64,000 nucleotides of DNA from Anisakis pegreffii (GCA_035041965.1 JAPYMA010001520.1:105244-169243), one strand, 5' to 3'. Shown: positions 21,797 to 34,043, counted from the first letter of the stretch. Notes: generated by a model not told the origin, from the sequence alone. A program made the numbers and translations.

Positions 21797-24700
21797 CTAC
21801 TCCCTCACATCTCGATTCCTTCGATTCGGCTCCTGTTTGGACATCTCGCTGAGTCAGAATCACAGCATCACCCAAAATCTTCAATGATGCTACCAGGCGT
21901 AAACCTGCAATATCAAGTGCGCATATAAGAGTACAAAATTTCCATTTGCAAACTAAACACCTTCACATGCCACTATTACTGCCTGGCGGTGAACACTCAT
22001 GTAAATAATATAATTGAACGAAAATGTGAAAAAAACGAATGAAATTTTAACAACTAGTGATTTCTACACTAAATTTATACATATTAATGAAAAAAGAAAA
22101 CAACTCAAGTATTCACCAATGACTTTCATATCAAAAACAAACCATAAACAGTTGACTGATTGTAAAATGTGACTGGATTCAATTCCAGCGACGGGTCGAG
22201 CACGTTCAACAGTTTATCGAGCACATCACACGTCGCCAACAGCCGATCATTCGGAGTGCCCACTCGCATCGAGTCAATAAACGCCATCGCTATCTTCACA
22301 TTCAGTTCGATATCCGCCGGTTTCACCGATACGCCTATCAAATCATCCAAAAATTTTACAAATCGCAATTACAAATCATTCACATATATCCTCACACTGA
22401 CGGAAGCCATTAAAATATCTCGATATGCCTTTGAATTTTACTCTTTTTGCCTCGATTCACCTCGATCAGTTTTCATCAAATTCACTAAAATAACTTCTAA
22501 AAAAAACTTGCAATTAGGTGAAAATCTATCAAAACTTATTGATATGCACATACCATCATCTAGGAATTGATTGGCCAACTGAGGTGAGAGAACGCCAAGT
22601 TCGAAAATTGATCTGAAAAAGCACTCGACTGGTGCACTGTCGAAATTCACGCAGATTGACTCGAAGTTATGCTGTCGTTCTTCCGAAATCGACTTGAAAA
22701 GAACTTCAGGGATCTGAAATCTCTTCCATAATTTACTGCTTAAATGTTTTCATTTCTCACTCATGCACGTTTTTTTCCTTTCCATCTATATTAGTCAAAA
22801 AATTTCGATAAAACATAATGTAATTCTCATCGGTGTTTGCTAAAACTAAGTGAGCGGAATAATTATATCAACGAAAGAAAAAATTTCACCTGTCTTTTCG
22901 GTTTCTCAAAACACTCATCGAACCACGACAGCACCACATACTTCACCGTCCAATCGCGCCCGTTCAGTACGTCCAACAAAAAATCACGTGTCTTCTCACC
23001 GAATCGTACACCTTCATCTGCAAATCAATCTGCTCACAATTTTCCAAATAAATTCTCTTTCACTTCAAAAATTAAGCATTTTCACAACGAAATAAGAATA
23101 CATTTCAATTAGGCAAGATGAAATAAGAGATGAGCACACTCTTGCAAAGTCATTCAACAATACTCATGCTATGCCCTCAGTCAATGCATTAAAGTTCAAC
23201 CAAACGAATGATAAATTGACCCGAAAAGCTTGAAATCACACTATAGTTCATTTCAAGAACTACTTTCTACAACTTATATTTCCAATTGTTTGAAACTTTC
23301 CTCGTTTATAAGGCGCATGGCGGTGGATGACTCAGAACAGTATATATTATTATTTACAAATATATATCACCTGCGCAGTTAAGAATAATCACTGATGTTC
23401 GACGTTTCGGCTTTATGCCATTTTCAGGAACATCGTATTATTCTTAACTGTGCAGATGCTTTATATTTTTGTCAATAATAATATGCACACTTCTATTTCC
23501 ATTACATTTCTTCTTCATTTCAACACATTTCTTCAGAAATGTCGATGTCATTCGTATGTGAATGAGTGGACCGCAAGATGGAAATTTCTCAAAATTGCCA
23601 TCAACAAATATCACTCAGAAATTCTCAAAACAAAATCGCTAAATTCGCGAACCATTCAGAGAAAAATGAACGAAAGAACGAACGTTTTAATTTCTCGCCA
23701 AGATTTGCCAAGCATTTCAGTGCGAGACTCTGCACCACCAGAGCATTACTCTCATTTCCGTCCCTCTTCGTTGCATTTTTATCACCACCATTACCATCAT
23801 CGTCATTCCCATAATGACAAACAATATCGACCAATAGTTTAATGCATAATGCCACTGGGAAACGCTCATATAAATTGGCTCTTTGCGGATCATCTAAAAT
23901 TTTTAAAAAAAGTATGCAAATCGCCAGCGGATTTCAAAAAATCAAACAAACAACCGATGATCAATACATAAAAACTCACTACCCTCCTATCTGTTTCCAA
24001 TTTCCAATTTGAAATTGCGACTGGACATTTGCATATTACTTGCTTCAGTTAAACAAAAACAATGCAACAAAAAAAAAACAATACAAAACAATTAATAATA
24101 AAACCTCCGCTAACATGACTAACGTCAAAACAACTTCAAATCCATTCACTAATGTGAACAACCGTCATAATGTCATCGCCTCATCAACGACGGCAATTAC
24201 ATAACATCGAATAAGAACGAAAAATACAGATAACGCAACTCTAAGAAACGGTAGCCGGTCAATCTATCTAAAAACATTTAGCCTAATGACAGTTTGCCTA
24301 AAGACACACTGCCTAACGGACATTTCGCCTAACGGACAGTTAGCCTAACGGACAGTCTGTCTAAGGAACAGTGTGCCCATTAGGCGAAATATCCATCAAA
24401 TAACCGTAAGTTAGGCAAACTGTCCGTTAGGCAATATGTCTTTAGACAGATTGACCGGTCACGCTAAGAAACTGTTCTTTTGCAAGTGTCCAATTACCAA
24501 CCTTCACGAATCTCAATATTCCACTCAATCGGAGTGCGTTTTGTCTCGTAATCGGCCAGTATCCTCGCCAATAAATCCAACGCAATCTCGGCTCCATTCG
24601 ACGCGAACATCCACGGCAATACCAAATCCATCAACAGCTCTGAACTATTCAACACGGCACGATCCAAAACTTCTCCATATTTTTTCGATGATTTATCTTG

Positions 24701-27700
24701 CGTTGACTTATCTGTCGTGCCTTCTTCATGCTCTTGCGATTGCTGCTCCTCTTTGTTATCAGCACTTTCATTCTGCTTTGATTGTTCCTCTCAAATTAAA
24801 ATCAAGTTTACATATTTTCTATCATATTTTTATACCAGTAATGAGATTATACCACGCAATTTCAGCCCCTTACCATGCTCCACCATCCTTGTCCAGCAAA
24901 AGTAACTGATTTTTGCCGATCCCTCATTTAAAATCTACTTCCAGAGAAAGTCAACTTTATTTCAAGCACTATTATCAAAAACATTTAAAAAACTAAAAAT
25001 TGGTGCTGAACTAAAAATCAATCGAAAAAAATCAATAAAGTCCTTCAGATTTGACGACTATAAAGTTTTTCGAACGGTATTATATTACTGTCACAATCAA
25101 TGCGATGAAATTTTCAATAAAACTGATATTTAATGCATTCGTAACTGCATTATGCTATCAATAACTAAGACTGACTTAAGACTTTTGAGATCATTGAGGG
25201 CAGTGATAACAATCCTATAATATCGCTATCTTAATCGCTCACCTTATCAGTCCAACTCATGACTGATCAAACATTATCATATCAATAATTACAAGTTTTC
25301 AAATCGTTTTTAATAATTACACGCTAAAATTGCTTCAATTCAAAATCTCTGACGAAAAAAACAATTTACAAAAATCGCAAATCAAACCTCGATTCGGCTT
25401 CACTTGAGCGTATCGTTCTTTGACCAATGACTGAATTAAATAGATAAAACATGAACTAGTTTCAGCATTCTCCAGCCACACACTACGACTCAACACAAGC
25501 TCCCTGCAAATTTCCTTGTGTTTTTCTTCGATCCATTTCTTCTCTATTCACCGCAAATACCATTTCATTTATCAACTTCATTCAAATAAACTACTGAAAC
25601 ATTATATAGCAAATATTTATAGAGAGTTGTTCAATCAATTTGGATAAATGTGATGAAATGAAGCCAGCAATCAGCATTTACCTCAACGCTAATGTGATCA
25701 GTGGAATTTGCTGTGTAGAAGTGCTTCTTTCCACCTTGTTCAACTCCAACTTCAACTCGACTACGGCTGGCAATCGACGGAGTATCTTGAATATACATCA
25801 TTTATTACTACCATCATCATATTATTCTATCCATAATAATGTAAAAATGAAAATAACTCAATTATACCTTCATAACGTTTGGCACAATGAGGCGTTGATT
25901 AATACATTCTTGAAGCGTTAACCAAATCGTTTTCTTTGCATCAATTGCGAATAAAAATGCGAACTGAAAACACCCTCACAATCACTATAAAAACAATAAT
26001 CATAACAATAACAATAATCACAACATCAATAATAATAACAATAAAAACCTGGATTGGCCAGGCTATCAAACGTTTATAACGTTGCTGACTACAATGCTCA
26101 CGTTTCCGTGCACATTGTTTTAACTTCAATTTACGCCACCCCGCTGGCTAGGCGAACAAGCCAAAGCGATTGACAAAACAATCACTCGATGTCCAAGTAA
26201 CAATAAGTAATAAGTAACAATAAAACCAATAACTACAAAAATAATTCTAACCTCTCGAACGACTTTGTCTAGCTTTTCTGCATTATTTTGAAATTGAGTA
26301 TGATCGCCCAACCCATTTATTAATCCAATAAATTCATTATTATAATTCTGAAATTTCGATCAGTTCATCTACTACACACTATACAACGAAAGAACACCTC
26401 AAAAACACTTCATCCTTCATTAATGTTACTCATCAAAGGATGAAGAGGTAAGAGGTAAGATTATTGCCCGAACCATCATCAAATAAGGTATCAACTGAAG
26501 TCACCAACTCAATCCCACTAATCCTAAACATCACATCCAACCACCACTCGAACTAACCGAATATTTCTCATAGAATGCTGGAATATCCTTGACGAGATCA
26601 TTCGACACTCGATATATACACTGCACACAATCGTTGATTTGCTCACACTTCATCATTATCTTCTTCAACAACGTCAAATACACTTGCATCACACGAATAT
26701 CGTAGATGTTTTGCACTGTTGGTAACCAATGACAAAATCTGAAAACAATTTTCATATCCAAGTTCCGTTCACTACTTCTCAATTAAGTTGTGTTGAATGA
26801 TTTCTTCACCTTCTTCTAATGTCAATTCGTATGCCGGGTTCTACAGTGTATGGCTTAGTTCTACAATTCATAGATATCCATCCATATACATACGTTTTGT
26901 TTCACGCACAATATGTATCCATGAGTTTCAAATGATATTATCATCACTACCACTATTTACGTTTTTTTACATTCATTTAATCAGCAAATCCAACTCATTA
27001 CGAGTTTATGCCTCTTTGCTATCATCAAAATCACTAATATCACATTCGTCCTTCTTTGGCATTCTTCTTTCCTCGCACCTAACAACAATAGCGTTGGAAA
27101 TCATCTGCTGCCTTCATAAAATTCTAACTTCGATTATTGACTGATTTGGCGACCACAAAGTTTTTATGCTACTCGCCCATTTTGCCCAATGATTTCTAGG
27201 GAGAGGAACTATTACACTTATCAGTATTACATTATTACGGCAAGCTTTACAACAATTGCTACAATACTTACGTTTCAAGTAATCGTCCACCATCCTTGAT
27301 TAGGCCAGAAACTGGTAAATTGCTTAGACGTTCCATTTCATCGATATCGAATTGTTTTAATTTGATTCGTTCGATTAAATTCTCACATCCACTTATAAAC
27401 TCTTGTTCACTTTCTGACGTTATTCTTGCTGGGGATGTTTGCTGAAAGTGAACCAAAAACTTTTGATAAACTACTTAAAAGAGTAAAACTCTTCACAAAA
27501 CAGTAACGGATACCCTTTCCATAGAGAAACTTAACAGATTCTAACTCAATCACATGCAATCATTTCAAAAAATTCCATTATTCGGTCATTTCCACATTAT
27601 TTACTCAAATTTTCAACCTAATCCTCAAATATCTTCCTGAACTTTAAACATACTCACGATCAAAGTAAACGTCTCCCATTTGAACTTTTAGATTCTCTAT

Positions 27701-29327
27701 CATCCAGAAATCAAAGTTCACATCAAAGCATAATTTTTAACATTCGCCCAGTCAGCTCCTTAGAATTAATATTCTCAAAAATATTTAATGGAATGCGCTT
27801 TACACACAACTGGAAGAATGCATTTACCTCTTTGCCTTTATTTTCGTCCATAACTGGCAATCCTTCTCTTAAAATCCCCTCGGTTTGTAATGTGCAATCC
27901 GTCTTTTTCGCCATCTTCTTTGTATACAGCTCCTGCAAACCACAACATTACATCAATACCAATCATCCAATAATGTAACAATATCAGCAATGAAAAAAAA
28001 AACAAAATTACAAAACGAATTTTTAAAAAACAAATGAAAACGAAATAAAACTAAACAAACAAACACAAAAAACGATTCAACTCAGCCATACTTCATCGAG
28101 TGCCATCAGAACGTTGGGCGGTAGTTTCTCTCCGAATGATTCTGATTCTGAAAAGTACAAATCAATCACTCAATCGATACTCGGTCAATCTGTCTAAAGA
28201 CATTCAGCCGAACGACAGTTTGCCTAAAGACACATCGCCTAACAGACAATTTGCCTAAGGAACAGTTTGCCTATTAGGCGGAATATCTATTAAAATACCT
28301 TAAGTTAGGCAAACTGTCCGTTCGACAATGTGTCTTTAGGCAAAAACAATCTAAACCATATTCAAGACAGATTGACCGCTGACGCACTCAATCGATCAAC
28401 TGAATCAATCTAAACCATTCAAATAGTCAAACGACACATATCAACCGAATCGACAAATGAACAAATGAGTATGCGTTGCGATGCACTTTGGTAAGTGAAT
28501 AATAATAATGATAGTAATAATGATAATAATGATAATAATAACAATGATAGAGATAACGAAAATCGACGCGCCGAACGTACGGCGAGAACCTACGACGCCA
28601 CTGTTGGAACGCCATTATCAGAAGTGACCTTCAAGAAACAAATTCATCAACTAACTGACCAACTTTGATGCAGCACTGATGCAGAGCTTCTTCATTTCGT
28701 CCAACTCTTCATTCGAGTACAATTCGCTTATTGATCTGCAAAAATCTCAATTTCTCACCTCCTCGTTCAACCTAGCTCAAATTCAATACAGTTCTCATCA
28801 TCCATCACCCAAACACCTCCATTTTACAACTAAAAGAATAAATTTTTCATTTTACGAAAGCTTGACACTCTTCAAACGATCCACCCTGCACACATAATAC
28901 CACACAAGGAAACCAACGAAACAATCCGCAAAAATGTCTTCAACAACTCATTACCAATATACTAATACTTCCATCACTTTTAGAAATAGCACTCAATTAG
29001 GTTTTCAATTAAATTTTTTATTAGCTTAAAATTTTTAATTTTTCAAGTTTTTTAGAATTTCTTAATCAGGATTTATTCGAAATTATTTAAAATTTAAAGA
29101 TATTTCTATCAAAAAAATTGCATTTTTAATCTTCAGTCTTTTGAAACTCATTTTAAAATTTAAAAAAATTTTCAGTTTTCATTTTTTTCGAGTTAAAATT
29201 TTTTACATTACGCACCGAAACACATTGATACTGCTGCCAAAAGGATAATAAGTGACTATAATTATAATTACGCTCACCTGGTTTCATAGAGAGCGCGTAA
29301 AGAGAACGATACTATCGATCGTTGCAT
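15073..29327 (-). CDS. Very large protein (about 1,900 aa): helical N-half, SR/acidic disordered C-half
   Basis: I do not recognise this gene. About 24 exons were joined with phase kept: 29278-29327 (start MQRSIVSFSLRALYETR), 28660-28735, [one junction unresolved], 28092-28147, 27828-27932, 27272-27441, 26558-26738, 26252-26347, 25868-25963, 25682-25785, 25388-25503, 24874-24905, 24502-24787, 23684-23893, 22890-23017, 22554-22713, 22143-22334, 21801-21904, 21531-21637, 21168-21279, 20817-20927, 20129-20471, 17005-19572, 16149-16273, 15522-15699, 15073-15125. The first ~750 residues are amphipathic helices (for example LLMDLVLPWMFASNGAEIAL, DWTVKYVVLSWFDECFEK), suggesting HEAT/ARM or MIF4G-like folds. 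Next come three SAQTQIAD-like repeats, then an 855-residue exon with RSPRRGSDQNRDRYGSGR, later acidic EED repeats, and a Pro-rich WIYDSRQPPPP segment. The end is RG-like (KKQGSGPRFNQKYAEGDS). RNA metabolism is a plausible guess only. Confidence 0.8.
17600..17900 (-). repeat. Acidic tandem peptide-coding repeats within the giant exon
   Basis: Inside the exon 17005-19572 the coding strand repeats units of about 10-12 codons such as ETEENSGDEE, KTEEDSGDGS, KIEEDNINEAS and NIKESNVDKGS. At DNA level GAA/GAC/AAT codons alternate, which leaves long open frames in the other five frames; those are shadows. Confidence 0.75.
20340..20445 (-). repeat. Threefold SAQTQIAD-type coding repeat
   Basis: The coding strand of exon 20129-20471 holds CATCCATCCGATCTGTCAGC-like units repeated about three times (peptides DLSAQTQIAD, QSAQTRTADP, DLSAQTQIPQ). 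This is a recent in-frame tandem duplication in the linker between the helical and disordered halves. Confidence 0.75.
23345..23460. mobile_element. Small inverted-repeat element, family 4, copy 2
   Basis: The arms CTGCGCAGTTAAGAATAAT and ATTATTCTTAACTGTGCAG flank a loop with GACGTTTCGGCTTTATGCCATTTTCAGGAAC-like sequence (23400-23430). That core is shared with 6258-6290. Located in an intron (23018-23683) of the large gene. Confidence 0.7.
24254..24460. mobile_element. Foldback element, family 1, copy 2
   Basis: The same ends (CCGGTCAATCTATCTAAAAA and TTTAGACAGATTGACCGG) and internal GCCTAACGGACAGTT units as copy 1, with some units mutated. It ends about 40 bp from the exon at 24502-24787. 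Confidence 0.85.
26975..27083. repeat. Dispersed 105-bp repeat, copy 1
   Basis: TTTAATCAGCAAATCCAACT through GGCATTCTTCTTTCCTCGCA recurs at 34044-34148 with about 90% identity by eye. It is non-coding. Copy 1 is in an intron of the large gene; copy 2 is 3' of the membrane protein gene. Confidence 0.75.
28182..28378. mobile_element. Foldback element, family 1, copy 3
   Basis: Ends CGGTCAATCTGTCTAAAGAC and CAAGACAGATTGACCG; the internal units are GCCTAAGGAACAGTTT and variants. It lies in the poorly resolved intron of the large gene, between 28147 and 28660. Confidence 0.8.
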
Positions 29328-30240
29328 TGACTAACTTCAGAACCTTCACAACAAAGCGTGGAGATCGGCCACTATTGGGGTGCTTCAAGCATCAATGTCG
29401 AGATTCAAAAGTCAGAATGAGACACTTAATGATAGCTAACTACTCTCATCAAATTTACCTAAATCATTCACCTACACCAATAACACCTCATTATCAGTTT
29501 GCATCACTTGCGATCGACTTGGCGCCCGGCTAGCCAGCGCAGCCGGCCTTAACTCAAACACCTCAATTTCCGTGTCCGGGTGATTTTTACTCGGCGCGAT
29601 GATAGCGACAACGAAAAATTCAGTCAATACTGCTTTGGGCGCTGGCCAGGCTTGCCGCTAAGTTTTCTCATTCCAAGATAAGCCATGCCAGCGCAACAAC
29701 TGTGCTGGCAAAGCTGCCAGCTGGCTGCCAGCAAGTGAAGTATACAGACTCGACGGTAGTCAACTCATGAGATCCCACGGTTGATTCTGCGGTGACAATG
29801 ATCTATCAAGTACTGCCATTGCGCCATTAACGCGGTCATCACGAAATCAGATCGAGTAAAGCACGTGATGTTTGAATCACTGTTTCAGGCGTGAAGTACC
29901 TGGCGTGCAGACGGCTAAAACGCGTTAAAGCGGACATTAAACACCAGCTGTTAGTCTACGCAAGCTAAATGAAAAAGTCCGAACTGGCACAGCACTAAAA
30001 TATTTGGCCGCTTTTTCGCAACCGCTGTTCTATCGTCTGTGCTGCCATTGATTCAGTGCCCCAGTCGGCATCGGCCGGGAGTCAGTGACACGAAGATTTA
30101 TTTCTTCTATACTGCGATTCAAATTGATTCTTTCAAACGCTCCCAGGAAAGCGATCTACAGATGAGCGGCGTATTCCGGAAACACTGATAGACGAAACTT
30201 CAGTTTATTGTTTAGTTGAAGGAGGTTCTCTTTTTGCTTT
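29328..30240. promoter_or_regulatory. GC-rich divergent intergenic region with GCCAGC/GCTGGC cluster
   Basis: From about 29520 to 30240 base composition shifts to markedly GC-rich against the surrounding AT-rich DNA. GCCAGC or GCTGGC occurs many times between 29520 and 29745 (for example CTGGCAAAGCTGCCAGCTGG), which allows several hairpins. It separates the minus-strand gene starting at 29327 from the plus-strand gene at 30280, so a bidirectional promoter is likely. The sequence shows no protein coding. Confidence 0.55.
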
Positions 30241-30242
30241 CA

Positions 30243-30244
30243 GG
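30243..30244 (+). promoter_or_regulatory. Candidate trans-splice acceptor
   Basis: CTCTTTTTGCTTTCAG ends at 30243, 36 nt before the ATG at 30280. A strong acceptor at this distance from a start codon is typical of spliced-leader addition. A cis-spliced upstream exon is the alternative. Confidence 0.5.
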
Positions 30245-30279
30245 CGGTTTTAAAATTTCCATGCTCCGGAAAATCTCAC

Positions 30280-30803
30280 ATGGATTCATATGGCGAAACT
30301 TCTATTTCCGATAGGACGTTTCACCATTTCTATCGGGCGAAAGTTCAGAAAAATCTCCCAGAGCGGTTGTTACCGGAATGTAGCCATTCAGATCAGAACG
30401 GGCTTTTTGCGTTTTACAGGTCTGTCAATCAATGAAATCAGGTTGCTCATTTTGGGTTGCCTTCTATAATAACTACTAAGTCGGCATTTCTTTTACTTAA
30501 CTCATAGCGCATCATGCCTTACCGCCAGCTTTAGCTAACTTACGGCGCTTGGAAGTAGCCTCTTTCATGTTCATGACTTTCAGACTTCACTCATTGCTCT
30601 TCAGGCATGACTGCGGGTTCGGTCGACTCCCAAAGTACGCAAAATCATGCTTAACTGAGATCGGTGATAAACTGATCCAGATTGACGGTATTCCAAAGAA
30701 CAAGAAGCAGAAAGCTTTACAGAAGGTCGTCGACTGTCTATCGGTCACTTTAGATGAGTACCACGAGTCATATCCGGACCGTCATTTTGCAGCGATTCGA
30801 TGA
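30280..30803 (+). CDS. Small uncharacterised protein (119 aa, two exons)
   Basis: Not recognised. Exon 1 (30280-30419) begins MDSYGETSISDRTFHHFYRA and ends TACAG before GTCTGT. Exon 2 (30584-30803) follows a TGACTTTCAG acceptor and the junction completes an Arg codon. The product is basic and mostly helical with several Cys residues (for example HDCGFGRLPKYAKSCLTEIG) and ends PDRHFAAIR. No signal peptide or TM segment is visible. Its GC content is well above that of the neighbouring genes, and it starts next to a GC-rich divergent region, which could be read as transfer; however the intron and splice sites are of normal nematode type. Confidence 0.7.
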
Positions 30804-31146
30804 ACAGTCGACTGGATAAACTAGTATTAAACCCTCATACAAACTATTACAGCACGCACTAGCTTTAAGGTAAGGGTTGAATTGCGGATTGCACTCTGTT
30901 GCATTACAGATTGCTGATAATAACTGTGAAAAAGCACAGTACAACTGGCAATGATCAGTTAGAGAGAGCTAAAATCTAACTGTAAAGGTATCGCACGGAA
31001 CTAAACGCTAAGTCAGCTCAATATGGACTGCACACCGTTTTCTTATCACGGCGGTTGTACTCCGTGATATCTCATTCAAAGCTGGCTGTAGCTTTCCGAT
31101 CAAATATTTCTTGAAAAGAATTTGCTTGAGTTTCGGCACAGAAGAC

Positions 31147-32657
31147 TAAATAAGGTGATGTCATCTATTGCAAGGAAAATCTCTTTGATTCTTTGTATAA
31201 GCCGGATAGTATATGGATTTGTGATTCTCACTTCGTGATAGACATTGTCACGAGCGGAATGATTTTATAGCGTTTGTTTGGATGCTACTTTATGGGCCAT
31301 GATTGTCATTGATACTTACGAAGATCATTTTTTAAACTATGAACATGCTCATAACGCGCTTTGCTTCTTATCAGATCGTTACGTGTCCATTGAGATATTG
31401 TCAAAAGAATATTGCTGTGATAAGGGCCTTATGCGTTTATTGGTGATTAATATTAACGCATTATTCTTCACATAAAGGTCAAAATGCCATTATGGAGATG
31501 TGATTCAATGTATGCGCATAAAATTTCCCGATATCGATCAATGTTTCCTTATCAGGTTCTTACTTATTTACTCTTATCAATTAGCAATGTTTAATCATGT
31601 TAATGCTTAGTGCTGGGCGATTTCTCTTAGCAAGTTTACACCAATTGGTGATGATTGCATAAAACTAGATTTTGCACAACTCGCGAATGGAGTTGAATTC
31701 GAGATGTTAGTACGCAATGCCACAAAAAAAAATTCTGATCCTGTTGATAGATATGAAGTATCTGGTTCGTAAGTATCACCTATGAGCTAGGGTGTCAAAA
31801 GAAGGGAAAAGGATTTGGTATTTATGATAATGGTGATGAGAGGCATAAACATGTAATGAGGTATTGTAATTACGGATTAAATAAATGAATAGATAAGATT
31901 CAAATTTTGGACAAGAACAAGAAGAATCACAAAAATAAGTGACTGGAGCGCTCTACCTTATCAAATTGCGTTTTCCTTCAATACTTGGACCTTCGTTCAG
32001 ATCCATCCATAATCAGATTTGCCAAGCGATATCGTGATTCCTATTTAAGATCTGCAAATTCTAGCAACGAATGAATAAGGTAAGATTATGTTTGTTTACG
32101 TAAATCGATTCTAAATATTGAAATGTGCTTTCTAAACATTTCATTTATATAATGTTGTATTCAGGTTGGTAAAATCATAACGGCATTTTGTTCAGTAAAG
32201 GATCATTGTCTGCCTTTGCAACAGACATAAATGCCGTTTCGATTCTACATAAATTAAGATTACCAAAGATATAGCAAAATTGTTAAAATTTCAAAAATTT
32301 TACGAAATATTCGATCGAGCACAATAATCTGACGGTACATAAAACAAAATTGTTATTTCACTCTGACATTAGGGACGGCCCTACTGAAGGGTACTACTGG
32401 GACACTGTTAGAAAGCTGAAAAAGAAAACGACAAAGCAAAGTCTTATGCAAAAAAAAAATTCACATCTTTTCAGCTGTCCTCTTATCAAGATGAACTTCA
32501 ATACGACGACAAAACTTTCAATAATTATGAAAAACCACGGCTGATTAAGAACGATCTAGTCAATGCGTCAACCGCGATTGACTTGATGATGAAATTTTTT
32601 GCGTCAACTTTAGAACGGTTGAAATGTGCAATTGATAAAACGCATCCGATCTTATAG
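31147..32657 (+). CDS. Plus-strand multi-exon gene, structure not resolved
   Basis: Several exons have good splice signals, but I could not chain all of them in phase. The best are 31631-31768, with DDCIKLDFAQLANGVEFEML between TTTCTCTTAG and GTAAGT; 31940-31994, in phase with the former (DWSALPYQIAFSFNTW); 32374-32410 (DGPTEGYYWDT); and the terminal exon 32475-32657, with ELQYDDKTFNNYEKPRL and a TAG stop. Earlier candidates are 31155 onward (GDVIYCKENLFDSLYKPDSI) and 31373 onward (DRYVSIEILSKEYCC). A competing frame at 32001-32073 reads DPSIIRFAKRYRDSYLRS. Broken phase could mean unseen small exons or decay to a pseudogene. No family recognised. Confidence 0.45.
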
Positions 32658-33690
32658 GCAGATGGTTAAGCTTTCCGCCTCACTGCACTCTAACTGATGA
32701 CTTTATGCTTGTCCGAGCGACTTAAGATTTACAAAATTCATGAGGAACGTATACATCTTTCCCATTTCGGTCCTCAATCTCATGGGCAGAATTGAGTCCA
32801 ACCATCCTTTCAAATCTCAGCATCACGAGCGTCTTTAATTTGCTGTTGCCACTTGTAGTTGCGTAAGCAGATGATCGTTTTATAACAAGAACACATCATT
32901 TCTAGTAAGGATAGAATACATGACTTGAATAATTCACAATATTGAAAGTCAAAGTGAATTTCTATGCAATCATCACAGTCAAACATTACAATAACAGTTT
33001 ATTCGAGATGAAAATGTGTCAAAATAACATTAAACCTAAATTACCATAAACGATAGTGTAATGATATTCATACATCTCATGTCAAGATTCGATAGCTGTC
33101 CTGAGTTACCTCCTGATTAAAAGTTGCTGAAAGGTTAAAAATTAAAAGATACAAATCCAGCTTGGATTATATTATTGCAGCTTTGTCGACGTTGTTGCAT
33201 CGATGGATTGTTGCTGGTTTATCGTTGACTCGTTTTGAGGAAATAGATTTTTTTGATTTCGGGTATATGTCATCGGTCTGATGAGAAACACGAGGTTGGA
33301 TGCGACGTGTTAACAAGTTGCGATGAATATGTACAATAGAATTTTGTTTAATTGAAACTTTATTCGTTCGTTTGTTTTTGCTATTCATTATGAATTCAAC
33401 GATACTTCTGCATAAGGAACACTTTTCATTGAGCTTTTACAAGGCATACAACAATAACTGCAAATACGTACGAAGAAGACACAAATGTATGAATTTATGT
33501 CACAAATCAAAACCGATGTGGTGTTTGATAGTATCACATTTGAGAATATCTTTCCCGAGCACCTCTGATCATTATATCAATTGTAGCATAGTGATTATAA
33601 TAACATTAAATCAATGTTACAAGTAATAATGATGCTAATATAGATGTTAAGAGTAATGTGTTTAGTATCACTTATAATATACAATAGAAA
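32658..33690. other. Intergenic, AT-rich, no supported gene
   Basis: Open frames at 33167-33388 (-) and 33372-33626 (+) overlap each other and have no splice or compositional support. Confidence 0.5.
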
Positions 33691-33702
33691 TAAGGAATAT
33701 CA

Positions 33703-33925
33703 ATGCAGACACTGCTAGACGTATTGCGGTTCTTCCATTGTTCGCTTGAGGATATCTTCGCGAGATTGTGGTCTGCAAAACGGGATTATTCAATCTCATT
33801 GTTAGAGACGTCCGGATCCCAGATACTTTCGAACAGCAGCATATTACCAAGCAGTACCCAGTGGCCAATGGAACTCAGTCCAAAACCTTACTCTGCGACA
33901 GCAATGGTGATAGCAAAACTGATCA
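33703..33925 (+). CDS. Candidate isolated exon with two open plus-strand frames
   Basis: After the acceptor ATATCAATGCAG, frame 1 reads TLLDVLRFFHCSLEDIFARL and continues open to 33936. Another frame, open from about 33745, reads VCKTGLFNLIVRDVRIPDTF and ends QCR before GTGAGA at about 33925. The second reads more like a folded protein. I could not find partner exons, and it may be a remnant. Confidence 0.35.
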
Positions 33926-34043
33926 ATGCAGAGTGAGATTTATCAAACTGACATCCTTCGAAGTCACCTCATCGACTTTATCAAGATTCTAATGAAAGAT
34001 CACCCACAATTCAACTATTCTATCATACCGCACACAAACGTGA

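Noticed and set aside
29520..31100. Transferred bacterial DNA (GC-rich, AT-poor island)
   Set aside because: Coding parts have a nematode-type intron with TTTCAG and GT ends, and no bacterial protein family or operon order could be seen.
31983..32073. FMRFamide-like peptide gene (IIRFAKR)
   Set aside because: The amidation Gly is replaced by Ala, there is only one copy, no signal peptide exon was found, and the neighbouring frame fits the upstream exon better.
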